DNA of 64,000 nucleotides from Hydractinia symbiolongicarpus (GCF_029227915.1 NC_079878.1:1798001-1862000); one strand, 5' to 3'. Numbered from the stretch's first letter, positions 10,129 through 19,839 are shown. The notes: a model not told the origin generated them from the sequence alone. A program made the numbers and translations.

Positions 10129-11366
10129 ATGCCAAACTGTGCTGCCATCGGCTGTACAAATCGAAGTAGCAATAATAAAAAGACAGAAAAGGGTAAGGGA
10201 AGCGAGGAAAATAAGGAGGTAGATAACGAAAAGCTTACGACAAAAGACGAAGATAACAACGAAAGAAAAATCCGGGTAGTATTTTATCACATTCCTAGTG
10301 CGAAAAAAGATAAAGAGCTTCGGAATAAATGGCTACACAATATAAAAAGAAGTGGTACCTTGCCGAAAGACTCTATGTTTTATATTTGTTCTCATCATTT
10401 TGAACCAGAGTGCTTCGAAAGAGATTTACAAGTAAGTCTTTTCGTTACCTATGTTTCACCAAACAGCCAAACATTTGTCTTTCTCGTATTTAGAAAAATT
10501 CAACACAGTTTTATTTATTACAGCCATTTCCAAAACAAAACTATGTCAAAAAAAATCATTATATTTTCTTCGCATGTTCGCATCTTCTTTCCCCCAGTGC
10601 TGAATGTTTTTTTAACATCGAAAAATCCTTCAAGAACACGTGCTTTCGTAAGACGGGGGTAATGGAAATCTATTATTTTTAAATTTCTAGGCTGAACTAA
10701 TGGGTTCTCCACCGCGGAAGAAATTTAAAGATAGTGCTGTTCCGACCTTGTTTAATTTTACAAAACAGCCTGAGAAACGTAAAAGAACAGAAAAAAGAAT
10801 CGAAGACCGTCAGAAACGACAGGTAAAATAAGTGTCTATATGTTTTTGCAATACAGAGGGTTTGTTTTAAAATGAAATTTTGTTTGGTTATCTTCTAGCT
10901 AATTGATTCTATGCTGGAAACAGAAGCAAGTGATACTACACAACCTAAAAATAAACAAGAAATGGGAACCCAGACTGAAACAAATGGCGTTGATAAAGCT
11001 GTCAATGCTGTCAAGTGCACTAAGACACGCGGCGTTCAATGTCAATCATCACTGTATGTGAGTCATGAAAAGGTTGGAATCCAAGTTGCTCCAATAAAAG
11101 TGAAGATTCCAAAACCAAAAAAAAAGGACAAATGTTGTAATACCGATTTTTCTTTCTCGCCCGATGTAGAAGTATCGATGTCTGTCATAGAAGAATTTTC
11201 AGAATACGAGGAAGAAGCAATTAGTAATAATGAGAAAAGTCAAGACGAATCGTTCAATTTGGAAAATCTGTCAGATAGTGAGAATGATAACGACGTCGGA
11301 TTTGCTCTCCGTGAATGGGATATAAATACCATTTTCAGATGGATATTTATTACGAATTGCCCATAA
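10129..11366 (+). CDS. THAP-domain protein of the nested Kolobok-like element
   Basis: Three exons in perfect phase give about 300 residues. Exon 1 is 10129-10431: MPNCAAIGC, a long Lys/Glu insert, YICSHHFEPECF, ending RDLQ at a GTAAGT donor. Exon 2 is 10691-10822, after AAATTTCTAG: AELMGSPPRKKFKDSAVPTL, basic end. Exon 3 is 10899-11366, after TTATCTTCTAG. Residues 1-100 form a THAP finger with C2CH spacing and an unusually large lysine-rich loop. The remainder has a basic patch and then an acidic tail, with EMGTQTET and related GVQCQ and GIQVA motifs spaced along it. The exon boundary after RDLQ and the AVPTLF motif match the left-edge transposase (1-1930), so the two are homologous. The catalytic core is absent here. 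It ends in ITNCP and stop. The last 96 bp overlap the final exon of the opposite gene. Likely role: DNA binding to the element ends. Confidence 0.8.
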
Positions 11367-12315
11367 AGCACACGACGGTATAATTTTTCGCACACCTTTT
11401 CCCAACCTGTTATGTATCCACCACGTGTACTGTTTATAACCGGCAAAACGTAGTGAACTAAAAAGAAATTGTGATATAACACAAGTTTGTTCCCAAGTCC
11501 TTTCTTGCCCTTAACCCTTAAAATAAGATGCAATAAAAAAACGTACCAATTATCCGTGTGCATTGCATCGCCCCTTAAATTATTTAGAGCAGACAGTGCA
11601 GTGGTTAGTACTGGTTTACATAGACAAACCATCCCAAAAGTTTCGGCTTCAGTAATACATTGTTTTCCTAAAAAGAAAATTTTAAAAAATGACCCCCGTC
11701 TCAAGTTTTGATTTTTGAGCGCACGTTCTCATTCGATTTGTAAAGCTGAACAAAATAAAACAACCACCGTTGTGTTTTTTTTGTGAGATTGTTTTGGCAG
11801 TAGCGAATGATAACGAATAAAATATATGCGAAGGAGAGTTAAATGTTTTTGAGAAAAAACTCATGTTAGGCAAAATATTTTGAAAGAAGTTTTGCGTCAG
11901 TTGTCGTGTTCGTAGGCATATTTTTTTTTATCAACGCGAAGACCAATATTTAAAGGGAATATGTAGAGTTTTGTTATGGTTTTAAACACGAAAAAGAAAA
12001 TTATGCTTGGCTAAATTTTTTGTTTATTTTACCTTCAAAATGATTGTCAGGAATTTCATTTGTATCCCTGCAACACAAGCTTTCACTGTACGACTCCATC
12101 GCTCTACAGTGACCACCGCATTGGCACCAGTTATTATTGCCGATCCTTGAAACTTCATCTTCTTCCTCATCACTCTCGGAACTACACGTTCCTAATTTAT
12201 TCAGTTCTTCCGAAGAAAATTCTGGTTCAAAATTGAAGGGTCTGAGAGTGGATAAATCAGGTATGTCATCGTTTTCATCTTCGTTAGAACTTGAATCGCT
12301 TCGAATTTGATCCAT
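11271..12315 (-). CDS. P2X7 C-terminal-like cysteine-rich protein of the nested element
   Basis: Three exons give an uninterrupted 196-residue frame. Exon 1 is 12315-12033 (donor GTAAAA). Exon 2 is 11667-11547 (acceptor TTCTTTTTAG, donor GTACGT). Exon 3 is 11457-11271 (acceptor TTTCTTTTTAG, stop TGA 11273-11271). Phases 1 and 2 match across both introns. Residues 1-60 are acidic and disordered-looking. Residues 60-90 hold NNWCQCGGHCRAM and SLCCRD. Exon 2 supplies CITEAETFGMVCL. Exon 3 supplies YKQYTWWIHNRLGKGVRKII, PSCALWAIRNKYPS and NGIYIPF. This order of WCxC, CC, CI..., YRQYTWWxHxxLG and IPSCxVxxIR is that of the cytoplasmic zinc-binding tail of P2X7-like proteins, which is also found alone in many cnidarian proteins. 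No transmembrane segment is present. Zinc binding is a family inference, and its job in the element is unknown. Confidence 0.8.
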
Positions 12316-13748
12316 TGCTTACAAAACTAACACTGTATTTTCAAAGAAGTAATTTGTTACAGATTTGAAAAGAAATATAGCAGGAAAGAAGTAGATTCTT
12401 CTAGCAAATTGTGTAGCCTGTGTTGTGACTCTTTCACGCGATGCAATGTTTTGAACTATAAAACGTCATACTTGAGTTAGAACCCAGCTTTTTTTTTTCT
12501 GACGCGCTTTTTCAAAAACGGAGCATTTTCAAGAAGTTTGTGTCAACATTAGAGACATTTCCGAAACTCCAAGTTTAATGAAGTAAAGTTTTTTTGTTTT
12601 TATAAGTATAAATACATGGAATTATAAAATAAAATAAATTTATTTTTTTTGACCGAACTTCCCCTTTAAAGCTCTTCTTAACAAAGTCAACATTCTCAAC
12701 AGGCTTAATAAACAGCTGGAAGAGAAAGTAAAAAACTGTACATGCAAGAAACCTGTTAATGAGCTGCTATTAAATTCTGATGAAGATGTTATGTTTTATA
12801 CTGGAATTACTTCCAGAATATTATTCGATAAACTATGTTCGTATATTACACCATATGTCAAACGTAAATGGAGAGGACTTAAAGAAACCAATATTACCCT
12901 AGTTAGAAAATATAAAAGGACACCAAATAAATCTGGTCCTAAATCAAAGTTATGTGTCAAAGATGAGTTCCTGTTAATGCTAATGAAAATTAGGCTTGGA
13001 TTATTAGGGCAAGATTTAGCTCAAAGATTTGGTATTTCTGCTACTATATCTAGTCGCATATTTGCAACTTGGGTAAAAGCAACAGCAAGTGTATTGAAAT
13101 CATTTGTTTACTTTCCTGATTATGGACATATTGCTGCTACAAGACCTCCAAGATTCAGAGATGTTCAAAATCTTCATTCAATAGCTGATGGTACTGAAAT
13201 ATTCATTCAGACCCCCAAAAATCATATAGCACAACGGCAAACCTGGTCTAGTTACAAGCACCATAACACTGCTAAAATATTGGTTGTAGTTTAACCTAAT
13301 TCTCATATAGCATTTATATCCAAAGCATATAGTGGTTGCATTTCAGACAAAGAATTAACAATACAATCTGGATACTTAGACTTTGTTGAACCATATACAG
13401 ATGTAATGGTTGATAAAGGATTCAATATTGCTGATGAATGTGCAGCTCGCTGTATCAATATAATTGTTCCACCAGGTAAAAGAGGTCAGAGCCAAATGTC
13501 ACAAGCAGATGTTAGAAAAACCACTAAAATTGCAAAGTTGCGAATTCTGGTTGAACAAGTTATTTCTCGTTTGAAAAAGTTTCACCTCATTGCAAAAGAA
13601 GTTCCTATAACTCTTTTATGTCACTTAGATGACATCATTATAATTTGTGCAGCCTTATGTAACCTCAAAAAGCCGATATATGGAAAGTAAATATATATAA
13701 TAAATAACCTAGCTATATAACGTATATATATACACATTGTTTTAGAAT

Positions 13749-16313
13749 TTATTTACAATTTGGACAAAACCACTCTTCATCTTTAGGTGGAACATTCTCT
13801 GATTTTATTTGAACACAGAAAAAGTGATACCATAGTGGACATTTATCACAACCAATACTGTTTTCGTCAAATGATTTAGGTGCATATGGGAGTTCTTTTT
13901 TGCACAATCCACAGTAATATTTATTTTCCACTTTAGGTGCCTTGCTGGTGATTTTGTTGTCACAGTTATCTTTGTTCTTTCTTTTCTTTGTGCACTGCTC
14001 ATCTGTTACATTTACAATTTTTGTTGGTAATAGTTTAGTGAGATTCTTTTTAATCGTTTTTTTGTTGTTTACATTTATGACACTTGTATTAGTTGATATT
14101 GTTTCTTTTGCTGCAATAACAAATCCACTGGTGATGTTAACATTGTATTAGTTTTTACTTTTGAATTAGGAGGTTCTACTTTTATTTTATTGCAATCCAC
14201 TGTTATTTTATTGTTAACATGCGTTTGAAATGTAGGCTCTGATTTTTTCATTTTTCTTTTTGGAGTTTCTCCAATAATTAAGTTAGATGTTGAAGATGCT
14301 ATAGGAATGATATTTACATTATTTATGGAAGTGGTGTACTCATTTTTCTTTTGGTTTTCGACATCTTCACTATTTTTCGAAGTAGAACATATAGTTGAAC
14401 CTTTATTGATAATATTTTTATGTAATAATTCAGGTGCTATGTAGTGCGTCCAGAAAAAATCTAGTTTTTCTAATAAAGCAGTCCAAAAGTCTTCAACAAA
14501 TGGAATTCTCTCTTGAAAATATCCATGGTGGGTATAAACAAAAAAGTCACAGTAGCTCCGGCCTGTTATACCCATTTGCCCTTCAATTTGAAAATAGTAA
14601 CTGATGTTCTTTTTTAATGTCACCCTAGCTCCTAATTCGTCTGTAACTTCATGTAAATAAGAGAGATTATTGCTAGTGGGAATTTGATCTTTGATTGAAA
14701 ACGGGCATTTTATTTCTACTAACCCTGCTCCACAGCATTCACATTCTACAAGCAAATCAGGAGATGCACCTATATAAGGATATTGCTTCAATACAACAAG
14801 ACCAGAGTCTTGTGTTTTAAATTTTTTATGTTTTTTTTATTTAAAAGTTGATATTTTCTTTTTGCATGTGGCTCTAAAGATGTTCCATGTTTTAATGCAT
14901 GTGTTGTAGGATTGTCTTTATACCCCATGAGGTCCGAAATTAAAGCATCAGCGGAAACTGTTTTTTTTGTTGATTGAAGTGTGGTAGTTTTTGTAAATAC
15001 TCTGTGGAAATTCGATGCAGTGATTCGACCCTTTCTATGACTGTGCCATTCTGAACTTTGATTTTGATTTTTTGTTGCCTCATTGAGATATCTAATATGT
15101 TCATCAGTATAAACAAGGCTTTTTTTGAATGAAGTAATATTTTGGTCGCTGTCTATTTTCCTATTTTCTAAAAACGTTTCTGCTTCGGCGGGTAAAGTTA
15201 ACAAAGTTGTTTTGTTTGAGTTCATTTTCTCTGCCTCTCTAGATATGCTAATGCCTTCCATACATTCCCACAAGGTACTGCCCTTGATGTCGTCTTTAAT
15301 AACTGCGAATAGTTCTGTTCTGATGTTATCTTTATTTTGAAGCTTTTTTAGACGACTGGGATCAGATGGTGAAAATAACTTAAACTTTGCTTTAGCTTCA
15401 TTAATTTTTTGACTAGCCTCGTGATCTTTCATGTAGTGTGGTTTATCGAAATGTATTTCACTAATCTCTTCAGCTTTTGTATTTACTTTCGTTCCTGAAG
15501 GGACGTTCCATGTACATAATGTACTGGTCTTGCTAGGATTAGTCATGCCCGCTCTTACTGCGTATTCAATGCGGAAACACATAGCTGTTATATGATTGCA
15601 TGCACCATAAAGCCCAGCGGTACACGAGCAATAAGCACTTATGATTTGTCCACCAGGTCGACTTGGAGTATCTTTTACAATTATTGCCCAAACAAAGTAG
15701 GGTTTGTTGTTGACTCTTTGCAAAGGAACTACGCGACATTTCAACATACAATATTTTGAGTCTTCGCTTATTGTATTTATAAATATCTCACGAACAAACT
15801 GACATGCGAAATATGTGAACGATTTGCCTTGCTTGTAATCACTTTGCATACTCCTTAGAAAATCAGGCTGTTTCAAGCCGATGTAGTTTGCTATGTCAAG
15901 ATAATTTAACGAAGGCCACGAGTTAATGCCACTTTTACTGTGCTCTCCAATCCACCCGTCTTTTAAAACAAGGGGGTCGTCAAATACGGTATCTTTCAAC
16001 GTCAGTTTACTACGATACTCCTCCAAAACGTCTCTCTCTCTCTGTTCAAGTTCAGGGTCAACATCAATGTTATCACACCAAGCTGCATAAGCTCTGAAAT
16101 CGTTTAAAATACGCTGATAAGAAAGTGAAAGAAAATTTTTTACTGAGTTTGTAAATAGACGAAAAAATACCTGGCAGAAAATTACCTGGCAGTTAGTTCT
16201 TCAAAGGATCCATCAGTGATTTTGTTTCTTACATGTAGAAAAGATTTTAAGGCGTTTGTACTCCACAGTTTAAATTTATCTAGGGACATATCCAAATTTA
16301 TATCATCAGTCAT
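13749..16313 (-). pseudogene. SAP-SWIM-YqaJ-PHD nuclease gene of the ISL2EU-like element
   Basis: Exon 1 (16313-16186) starts MTDDINLDMSLDKFKLWSTN and looks like a SAP-type helix pair (ALKSFLHVRNKITDGSFEEL). The donor is GTAATT. Exon 2 starts at 16093 after GATTTCAG, in phase (RAYAAWCDN). It then has a SWIM finger (CSCTAGLYGACNH, near 15590-15620). The YqaJ exonuclease region follows: RKGRITASNFHRVF, HGTSLEPHAKRKY, GASPDLLVECE, LVEIKCPF and YYFQIEGQMGITGR, with the SPD and EIK nuclease residues retained. After a polar linker it ends in a PHD finger (CGLCKKE, CDKCPLWYHFFC, WFCPNC). Two frameshifts break it. One is in an eight-T run at 14831-14838, just before the GASPD motif. The other is a one-base loss near 14128. 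Family role: recombination or exonuclease partner of ISL2EU elements. Confidence 0.82.
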
Positions 16314-16923
16314 ATCGCAAGTGTTTATAGCTAACACGTGAATTCTCAAAAGAGTCACACGTGAAGTTTGTTTTGAAAATTTTCATTTCGCTCTTCGGCA
16401 TAATTTTGGTTATGTAAAATGCGCAATCGAAATCTTATTTTGTTTTGAAAAGCGACAGCCGCAAAGGTTAAAAATCATTGATACGCCAGTGTAAAGTAAG
16501 AGAGATTTTTGATACTTGCATTGGTCTTTAACAAAAAAAAATTATATGGGCTAAAGCACCATTAGTTCCTTTCACGTTATAATTAAGTAGAACAAGATTT
16601 ATATGAGTGAGAAAATAAAAAAATGGATAAATATCACATGTAAACATAATTTTTACAATCAAGATTTTTCCTTCAAAAACGCACAAAAATAATATTTCTT
16701 AGTGTTTTTTTATTGAAATACCAAGTTCAATCTTTCCTTTGTCGATATTTGTATAGGTTTTATATAGTTGTTGACAAGTTTAACTCTTTTTTTGAGATTT
16801 TCATAGTTATGTAAAATTCACCGTTTTTCGTGTTTACCTTCCAAAAAGCTACCATTATGATTTTTTTTTATTTTCCGAAACCGGAAAGTTGTGTATTAAA
16901 TGAAAATTTTTGATCATTCTCCT

Positions 16924-17837
16924 TCAAGGGAGCCAAAGAATATAAATATTGCCTAAGTATGCCACTTTCTTCCCAATATTGTCCGTATACTTACGATTAC
17001 CTTCAGTCTTTGATAATACCACGTCTGTATCAGAGAAGGTGCGTTTACAGCTGTGACACCTTTTCACAGCCTGAGGGCAATCATTTTTAATTTCGATGAA
17101 CAAGAACATATTTGTTGGTTAAAAGCCTATCTGGATTAAGCGTTTCTATGCACGCATGCTTAGAAGCTACTTCCCAACAAACGACATTTTCATTTCCGTT
17201 CTTCTTAATCTCCTTCCGTGACAGCACAATTGGTGATACCTGTTGCTTCTCCTGGAATTCATCAAATCAAGAAGAAAATAATTCGACTTCAGCTAAACGC
17301 GCACGCCTATGCTTTGCAAGTGGTGTGCTTTTAAGTCTAGCGTTCTTTGGTTTCACAAATAGTTGCGTCTGACTTGGAACAAATTGCAAAAAATGTTAAT
17401 GTGTTGCTGTTGACGTTGGAGAGACCAGCGATCCCATGTTATCAGCTGCACAATAAAATGTTCATACCCATTAGCAAGCCTGTATTTTCCGATACCACGC
17501 AAGGCACGAACAGCTTCCGAACAATATTGATCAACAAAGTCCCTGAGTAAGTTTTTAGTGTACCAGACATAATGATTTACAATTAATAACTTTGACATAA
17601 TTCTGCCAATCCTATATTCAGCATTATCCCTAAATCTGACCATAAATTCGCCTTTTGGGGGGAAAAAACAAATATGAACATTTGAAGTTGAAAAAAATTC
17701 TGGCAAAAGTTTTTCCAAGTTAAAGTCACGAATGAAAGAATAACAAAGAAAGAAAATGAAACTTTAATAAAAGAAGCGATAAAAATAAAAACAAACCTTT
17801 GAAATGGCTTCAAATCTTCATCATCAGAAAACTCCAT
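16924..17837 (-). pseudogene. Unrecognised minus-strand coding remnant
   Basis: Several minus-strand segments look coding but are shifted against each other. A start MEFSDDEDLKPFQ at 17837 is followed by a plausible GTTTGT donor. A frame at 17718-17353 includes GEFMVRFRDNAEYRIGRIMS and DFVDQYCSEAVRALRGIGKY. A frame around 17340-17110 has a Lys-rich run and stops. 17109-16924 contains CPQAVKRCHSCKRTF, SDTDVVLSKTEGNRKY and KKVAYLGNIYI. The CxxC pair with DVVLxKxxGxRK resembles a small zinc-binding segment common in cnidarian uncharacterised, probably transposon-linked proteins. I cannot name the family. It starts directly outside the right end of the ISL2EU-like element. Confidence 0.4.
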
Positions 17838-18530
17838 TTAACTAAAACTGTTTTAAAAAACCTTCTTGGATGCTTATTAATGAAATGGGTATCGAATGTG
17901 TGTTTCCGACATCTCACTACAAAATGGGTGACCTGGTTTCCATTCATTGTTGTTTTTATACAACAGGCGTTTTTGAAGGTTTTTTACCCAAAGACGAAAC
18001 CAGGTATAACCATTAGTTTCACAGAACAATCAGAGAGCTGACAGTAACCGAAGAGAACAACCGGAGAACCAGCAGCGAATGAAATGGGAATTCTGTGCGG
18101 AAAAAAATATAATATTTTTCCTTCTTTCCATTCATTTCAAACATTTCAAATGTGGCGAGACAGAAAGAAGTCGATTCCTTGATGCAGCTAACTGTATCGT
18201 TGTAAGACCGGGGGTTCACATAAATGGTAAAATTCAATATAATAAAGAAATGCAATAACTAGTATGGTGGCCCATTGGTACCAACGTAAAGCAATAAAAT
18301 GAATAAATGTTGAAAAAAATCGTTCTTAAAAGTTCTTTTTTTCTTTAATTAATGTTTTAATTTTATTATTTTTTTAATTATTATTTATTTAAAGTAAAAA
18401 TATATAAAGTAAAAACAAAATTGTCCACATTTCCTCTTGCCGTGTATGGTTGTCTAGACACGTTTTCCAGAAAAATAATTTTTCTTAAAGTATGGACGTG
18501 GAACTCTGATCTAAATTGGAAATTTTACAC

Positions 18531-18843
18531 GTCTAGTTTCTGCTGATGACTGTCCGCGGACCTCTTCGAGGTGACCCAGCTAGACATCCAGGGTACTAAG
18601 GTTCAGAAATATGGGTCGAAACCTACCTGCCCTTGGTTAAAGTTCTGTTCATCTTTTCAAATGTGTTGTGTCCTTTTTATTTTATTTTTTTTATATATTT
18701 TTTTAATTCCTTGTAAAAAGGGAGAATTGTGCTTTTAGAGGCATATTCTCTAGAGGAGTACAACCTTTAGCTTGTTTCCAAAGACCTAACAGGTTGAGTT
18801 CATCATTGCGGTGGCTTGCCACCTCTTTGTAAATTATTTTCTT
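18531..18843 (+). repeat. Structured leader-like repeat, copy 1
   Basis: Nearly identical to 27436-27749. The first 106 bases (18531-18636) fold well by eye. GTCTAGT pairs with GCTAGAC (7 bp). Inside are GTCCGCGGAC and CCTCTTCGAGG hairpins. Then a long hairpin has arms CCAGGG and CCCTTGG with an inner AGGTT/AACCT stem. Downstream are AAAAAGGGAGAATTGTGCTT and the hairpin AGAGGAGTACAACCTCT. The last two are shared with the USP-LINE leader at 24190-24240, so I infer an element 5' leader. Confidence 0.6.
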
Positions 18844-18852
18844 TCTCTTCTA

Positions 18853-19170
18853 GAAACAAAGAAATTGCCTATGTATTTACGCATGGATCGTGGAAGCGAG
18901 ACTGGAGTGATGGCAACGATACATGCATACTTAGTTGACAAATTCTGTGATCTGGAGGACAGCACTAAGTGTATTGAGTATGGGAAATAACCTCTAACAC
19001 AATAGAAAGATGGTGGAAGGATTTGCATGAACGGTTCGAATACTTAAAGGAGCAGTGTAGGGTCTTACTATTATCCCATTTGTATGACCCGAGTTGCATA
19101 TTCGATCGTAAAATGCTATCCTATATCCGTTGTGTATTCCTCTTTTGGTTTAACAAGTTTCCCAGCTTTA
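18853..19170 (+). pseudogene. Integrase-core (IS3EU-like) transposase fragment
   Basis: After a splice-acceptor-like TTTCTCTTCTAG the plus frame reads KKLPMYLRMDRGSETGVMAT then IHAYLVDKFCDLEDS. A one-base loss near 18988 follows. The frame then reads TSNTIERWWKDLHERFEYLK and LSHLYDPS. The D-RGSETG and NTIERWW(K)-L-ER motifs are the second Asp and the Glu of an rve-type integrase core found in eukaryotic IS3EU-like elements and related uncharacterised proteins. The zinc finger and first Asp are not seen, so only the C-terminal half of the core survives. The frame decays after about 19170. Assignment to IS3EU rather than another integrase-like family is tentative. Confidence 0.6.
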
Positions 19171-19540
19171 ATTACATCAGCTATGGATATTGCCTTTGGA
19201 AACACACTGCTATTAATGCTTGAACATACAATTCTCTTTCTTCGTTTGATGGAACTTGTTGAGTCTGAATACGCATTCCTTGATTTATTATAAATAGAAG
19301 ACAAGTTCCTTTGGTGTAGGTCAGAACGTTTTTGGCTGTTGATATAATCTGTTAATATTTTTGCTGTTGCTAAAAATCGAACAAGCAAAACTTTTTTGCC
19401 TATTATCTGATCATCCTCAATACATGATGGTCCTCTCTCACTATACAAGACATCACACGATCCTTCAGGTTCGCCATGATACTTCTGGCACGCTCTTTTG
19501 ACATTGTCCAGAGATAAACTTGAATACTCTGAAAAGTCTC
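19116..19540 (-). pseudogene. Unrecognised minus-strand ORF opposite the integrase remnant
   Basis: A minus frame can be read from about 19540 (SEYSSLSLDNVKRACQKYHG, then GSCDVLYSERGPSCIEDDQI) to 19116 (VIKAGKLVKPKEEYTTDIG) without stops. Its composition looks protein-like: a basic KRRKR patch, no low complexity. I do not recognise it. It is convergent with, and overlaps, the decayed integrase-core fragment. It may be a second ORF of the same element or an unrelated gene exon. No start or splice site can be fixed. Confidence 0.35.
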
Positions 19541-19839
19541 TAGAAGTCTCTAGCTCTTTCTGGTTCGTATTTCTTCAACTTGCCAGTTGCCACTGGATTC
19601 ATTTTTTGAACCATGATGGAATGTACCTTCTTCCCCTTTTCTTAAATTTTTCATTCCTTGCATTTGCTTTCGCCATGTTTTTCACCTCATTGAATAAATA
19701 AACACAATGAAAGAGCGTGCTTAGTTGCGCGGTGAATAAAACCATGACCAATTGCAGGGCTTGTGACACTGATAGCGCTGGGCCACACCGTGTAATTTTT
19801 TTTTTTTTAAAGAATCTTTTCTTTTATAAGATTTTTTTC

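Larger units (their letters stand above)
9849..12665. mobile_element. Kolobok-like TTAA element carrying two intact genes
   Basis: Perfect inverted ends AGGGGAAGTTCGGTCA (9849 inward; complement ending at 12665) are flanked by TTAA at 9845-9848 and 12666-12669. A second pair of inverted blocks of about 40 bp starts GCTGGGTT and ends TATGACGTTTTATAGTTC (near 10015-10054 and 12450-12489). The two genes (10129-11366 plus, 11271-12315 minus) both have complete in-phase exons. No DDE catalytic core like that of the left Kolobok-like gene is present, so transposition probably depends on another copy. At 2817 bp it sits exactly within the ISL2EU reading frame. Confidence 0.88.
9014..13690 (+). pseudogene. 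ISL2EU-like THAP-DDE transposase, interrupted
   Basis: Exon 1 (9014-9144) encodes the THAP start MSRYCAVTGCNNG and ends at a GTAAGC donor. Exon 2 starts at 9312 after TTTTTAATAG, in phase, completing the THAP motif (RVCSKHF). It continues through a long linker to LLLQLTIK at 9848. There the frame is split by the 9849-12665 element. It resumes after 12666 with a coiled-coil-like run (LLNKVNILNRLNKQLEE), then a DDE_Tnp_4-type core: FGISATISSRIF (helix-turn-helix), SIADGTEIFI (first Asp), VDKGFNIADEC (second Asp) and VEQVISRLKKFH (Glu region), ending at 13688-13690. A TAA at 13292-13294 interrupts the core between the first and second Asp. Two independent lesions therefore disable it: the insertion and one nonsense codon. 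The rest of the frame is in register. Confidence 0.85.
8825..16897. mobile_element. ISL2EU-like DNA transposon with a nested Kolobok-like element
   Basis: Terminal inverted repeats begin AATACACAACTTTCCGGTTT at 8825 and end with the complement AAACCGGAAAGTTGTGTATT at 16897 (one internal mismatch). Matching inner stretches CATAATGGTAG and GGTAGGTAAAC lie near 8888-8912, opposed by the complement near 16834-16862. It carries the two genes typical of ISL2EU: a THAP-DDE transposase (plus) and a YqaJ-type nuclease (minus, convergent). Without the nested element (9849-12665) it would be about 5.2 kb. The exact target duplication cannot be told because the ends read AAT/ATT. Confidence 0.85.

Noticed and set aside
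11240-11704. Minus ORF of 154 residues read as one exon
   Set aside because: Splice sites and phases show that the real gene uses only 11547-11667 and 11271-11457; the single-exon frame runs through an intron.
18541-18625. Hammerhead ribozyme suggested by CTGATGA and a later GAAA
   Set aside because: The bases after CTGATGA do not pair with those before GAAA, and the required stems are not formed.
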